This document shows, in pieces, positions 4,320-6,750 of a stretch of 6,750 nt of DNA. How positions within the stretch are numbered: position 1 is the first letter of the stretch; the number at the start of each line of letters is the position of its first letter. The notes beneath the pieces were generated by a model, which searched no databases, was not told where the DNA came from, and saw nothing but the letters and a program-made list of their open reading frames with translations. The DNA lies in NCBI GenBank assembly GCA_007117555.1, contig SKGI01000044.1, forward strand, positions 1-6,750. The letters are read 5' to 3'. The position numbers and the translations under genes were made by a program. This DNA is from Candidatus Izemoplasma sp. Its GTDB lineage: Bacteria > Bacillota_I > Bacilli_A > Izemoplasmatales > Izemoplasmataceae.

Positions 4320-6750
4320 ATGGTTAGAGACAAACAAGCCTATACCCCGATGATGCAACAATATCTGACGGTTAAAGAATCACATCCTGATGCCATTGTC
4401 TTTTTCCGCTTAGGCGACTTTTATGAAATGTTTTTTGAAGATGCTTTACTTGCAAGTCGTGAACTTGAAATCCAACTGACCGCACGCGATGCTGGCACAA
4501 AAGAACGGGTGCCGATGTGTGGGGTGCCTTATCATGCAGTTGAAGGATACTTGAAGCGCTTGATTGATAAAGGTTACAAAGTAGCGATTTGCGAACAAAC
4601 TGAACAGCCTGGAAAACATACGAAACTCGTCAAACGCGACGTCGTTCGTGTTGTCACACCTGGAACGCATATCGATGATGATGATGCGGCTGAGTTTTAT
4701 TTAGCAGCCGTTGGGATTACCGAATACTTTTATACCCTTGCAACACTCAACATTGCTACAGGGGATTTAACAGCCATGAAAATCGACCGTGATCAACCAG
4801 CGCTTGTCAATGAACTTGCGGTGTTGCCTATTAAAGAAATCATTGTCGCGCATGGTTTAGACATACCATATTTAGAAGCATATGCGCGTCACGAAGGCAT
4901 CACATTGTCCGTTCAATCAGAAACGGACATCGATACCGTATTTAGCCACTTACATGCCGAACTCCCTACGCCTTATGAGGAAAAGATCGTCAAACGGTTG
5001 CTAGCGTATGTTTTTAAAACACAAAAACGCGTATTGCTCCATTTGAAACCCGCCCGTCATGTAGAGGTCGCCGCGACTTTAAAGATGGATATTAATACAT
5101 TGCGCAGTTTAGAGCTGACGCGTACATTGCGTCAAAACCATGAGCACGGTTCGTTGTTTTGGTTTATGAATAAAACAAAAACCGCCATGGGCGGAAGACT
5201 TTTAAAACGCCAATTGCTTAAACCGCTTGTCAACAAAGATGTTTTAAGTATGCGCCATGATTTTATTGATGTAGTACTCGCAGATTTTATTACCGCAGAA
5301 ACATTACGAGAAGCACTTAAAGGGGTCTATGATTTAGAACGTATTGTCGGACGTGTCGCCTATGGCAATACCCATGCCCGTGATTTAGTTCAGCTCCGAA
5401 AAAGTTTAGCAGGACTCCCGGTTATTAAAGAAGCTTTAAATACTCTAAACAGTAAGCATGCCGAAGTTTTGAATCAACGCATTGATCCATTAGAAAAACT
5501 GCATGAAACCCTTGAAAAAGCGTTACGTGATGATGCCCCAATGACTTTGCGTGAAGGAAATATATTTAAAACAGGTTATGATAAGCAATTAGATGAACTA
5601 AAAGAAGTCCATCTCAACGTTAAAAGCTTTCTTGAGCGGTTTGAGGTTGAAGAGCGAAAGCGCACCGGTATAAAGAAATTAAAGATTGGTTACAATCGTG
5701 TCTTTGGTTATTACATAGAAATCCCGCGTGGTCAAGTCGATCAAGTACAAGAAGCGTTTGGGTATACGCGCAAGCAAACTTTAGCCAATGCGGAGCGATA
5801 TGTCAATGCCTTGCTCAAAGAAAAAGAAGCCATCATCTTAAACAGTGAAGAAAAGAGCGTTCAGCTTGAATATGAGTTGTTTCTTGCCTTAAGAGACCAT
5901 GTCCGTAAGTTTATCGCCCCAATTCAGACCAACGCAGAAAGCGTGGCTGAAGTTGACATGTTGCTATCGTTTGCGGCACTTGCAGAGAAAGGCGGCTATG
6001 TTCGCCCGGTGTTTCATGATAAACCGGTCATTGATGTTCGGACGTCAAGACACCCCGTCATTGAAACCGTCCACACACAACCGTTTATGCCCAATGATAT
6101 TCACATGGATGAAAAGACGACGGTTCATGTACTCACTGGACCGAACATGAGCGGGAAGTCGACATACATGCGTCAATTGGCTATGACAGTCATTTTAGCG
6201 CAAATGGGTGCGTTCGTACCTGCTGAGTCAGCTCAGTTACCTGTCTTTGATCAACTATTCACACGGATTGGGGCAAGTGATGATCTCATTGGTGGGAAGT
6301 CGACTTTTATGGTTGAAATGCTCGATGCCAATCATGCGATTCAAAACGCCACCGCTCAATCGCTCATTCTTTTTGATGAAATTGGCCGTGGCACGTCGAC
6401 ATACGATGGTCTTGCCATTGCTCAAGCCATCATCGAGTATATTCATGACCATGTTGGCTGTAAAACACTATTTTCGACGCACTATCATGAACTGACAGAT
6501 CTTGAAGCACGGTTTGAAGCAGTTCGGAATATTCATGTAGCCGCAGAAGAGCACGAGGGTGACATTGTCTTTCTTCACCAAGTCCGTTCAGGCAAAGCCG
6601 ATAAATCATATGGTATTAACGTAGCTTCTTTGGCTAATTTGCCAAAAAGAGTCATTCAACGTGCTGATCAAATCTTGCAACAACTTGAACAGCAAGACAA
6701 TCGGCCTACGCATGATTTATTCAGTATGGCGGTGATGGAGCCGCCCGAAT
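4320..6750 (+). CDS. mutS: DNA mismatch repair ATPase MutS (3' end outside window)
   Basis: Mismatch-recognition ATPase that binds mispairs and small loops as a dimer and recruits MutL. I translated 810 codons with no stop; the family is about 850-870 residues, so a short C-terminal tail is missing. Domain I has RLGDFYEMF with the mismatch-wedge Phe34 and Glu36. Connector and lever regions follow, including DINTLRSLEL and GYNRVFGYYIEI. The clamp contains YTRKQTLANAERY (from residue 482). The ATPase has Walker A GPNMSGKST (607-615), GGKSTFMVEML (658-668), Walker B LILFDEIGRGTSTYDG (D686, E687) and the STHYHEL histidines (H721, H723). ADKSYGINVA precedes the helical dimerisation end. THDLF (797-801) may be a degenerate beta-clamp motif. 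The clamp has NALLKE where relatives have TPELKE. It has its own promoter and RBS; mutL would be expected next. Confidence 0.98.
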   Translation, partial: MVRDKQAYTPMMQQYLTVKESHPDAIVFFRLGDFYEMFFEDALLASRELEIQLTARDAGTKERVPMCGVPYHAVEGYLKRLIDKGYKVAICEQTEQPGKHTKLVKRDVVRVVTPGTHIDDDDAAEFYLAAVGITEYFYTLATLNIATGDLTAMKIDRDQPALVNELAVLPIKEIIVAHGLDIPYLEAYARHEGITLSVQSETDIDTVFSHLHAELPTPYEEKIVKRLLAYVFKTQKRVLLHLKPARHVEVAATLKMDINTLRSLELTRTLRQNHEHGSLFWFMNKTKTAMGGRLLKRQLLKPLVNKDVLSMRHDFIDVVLADFITAETLREALKGVYDLERIVGRVAYGNTHARDLVQLRKSLAGLPVIKEALNTLNSKHAEVLNQRIDPLEKLHETLEKALRDDAPMTLREGNIFKTGYDKQLDELKEVHLNVKSFLERFEVEERKRTGIKKLKIGYNRVFGYYIEIPRGQVDQVQEAFGYTRKQTLANAERYVNALLKEKEAIILNSEEKSVQLEYELFLALRDHVRKFIAPIQTNAESVAEVDMLLSFAALAEKGGYVRPVFHDKPVIDVRTSRHPVIETVHTQPFMPNDIHMDEKTTVHVLTGPNMSGKSTYMRQLAMTVILAQMGAFVPAESAQLPVFDQLFTRIGASDDLIGGKSTFMVEMLDANHAIQNATAQSLILFDEIGRGTSTYDGLAIAQAIIEYIHDHVGCKTLFSTHYHELTDLEARFEAVRNIHVAAEEHEGDIVFLHQVRSGKADKSYGINVASLANLPKRVIQRADQILQQLEQQDNRPTHDLFSMAVMEPPE

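Noticed and set aside
4446..4670. Antisense open frames (also at 149-379, 3404-3595 and 6255-6452)
   Set aside because: They lie wholly within strongly conserved + strand genes, have no recognisable domains, and appear to be shadows.
4671..4686. GAT tandem codons in mutS (DDDD) as a phase-variable repeat
   Set aside because: Four trinucleotide units would not shift the frame and are too few for slippage; it is an acidic loop in the connector region.
6291..6320. GGKSTFM in MutS instead of SGQSTFM as a possible defect
   Set aside because: Thermus MutS, as I recall it, also has GGKSTFMVEM, so this is normal family variation.
5899..6495. Alternative + strand frames inside mutS and rny (5899-6150, 6208-6495, 370-555, 565-822)
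   Set aside because: The mutS and rny frames are open and conserved through these stretches; the translations match no family.

Overview
The window reads as a vertically inherited housekeeping block from a bacterium of the Bacillota, most likely class Bacilli. It holds the end of rny (RNase Y), a Nudix hydrolase gene, ymdB, miaB, a short ymcA/ricA-type gene, and most of mutS, all on the + strand. The order rny-ymdB-miaB-ymcA-mutS matches the arrangement known from Bacillus and relatives. The Bacillus genes spoVS, tdh, kbl and cotE that sit between these genes are missing, which suggests a lineage that does not form spores or has a compacted locus. TGA is used as a stop, so this is not a Mycoplasma-type genetic code. 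I cannot name the genus from the sequence.

Layout: bases 1-1106 are the 3' two-thirds of rny, followed by a short-tailed hairpin terminator (1113-1137). Bases 1159-4213 form a tight four-gene run: Nudix (TTG start), ymdB (4-bp overlap), miaB (12-bp gap) and ymcA/ricA (4-bp overlap). A terminator at 4195-4223 closes the run and overlaps the last codons of ymcA. The only sizeable intergenic gap, 4214-4319, carries a good sigma-A-type promoter, an imperfect 14-nt direct repeat flanking its -10 box, and the mutS ribosome binding site. mutS then runs off the right edge, with about 810 codons visible.

Functionally the left part is RNA-centred. RNase Y starts mRNA decay, YmdB is a phosphodiesterase encoded beside it in many Firmicutes, MiaB thiolates tRNA, and YmcA/RicA belongs to the complex known to steer RNase Y cleavage in Bacillus. 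mutS is a separate mismatch-repair transcription unit, probably continuing into mutL outside the window. There is no mobile element, CRISPR array, RNA gene or defence cassette.

I do not see a new system here. The points most worth a second look are the mutS promoter repeats, a RicA with no cysteine whose end lies inside a terminator, the Nudix gene between rny and ymdB, and substitutions at conserved positions in YmdB and in the MutS clamp.
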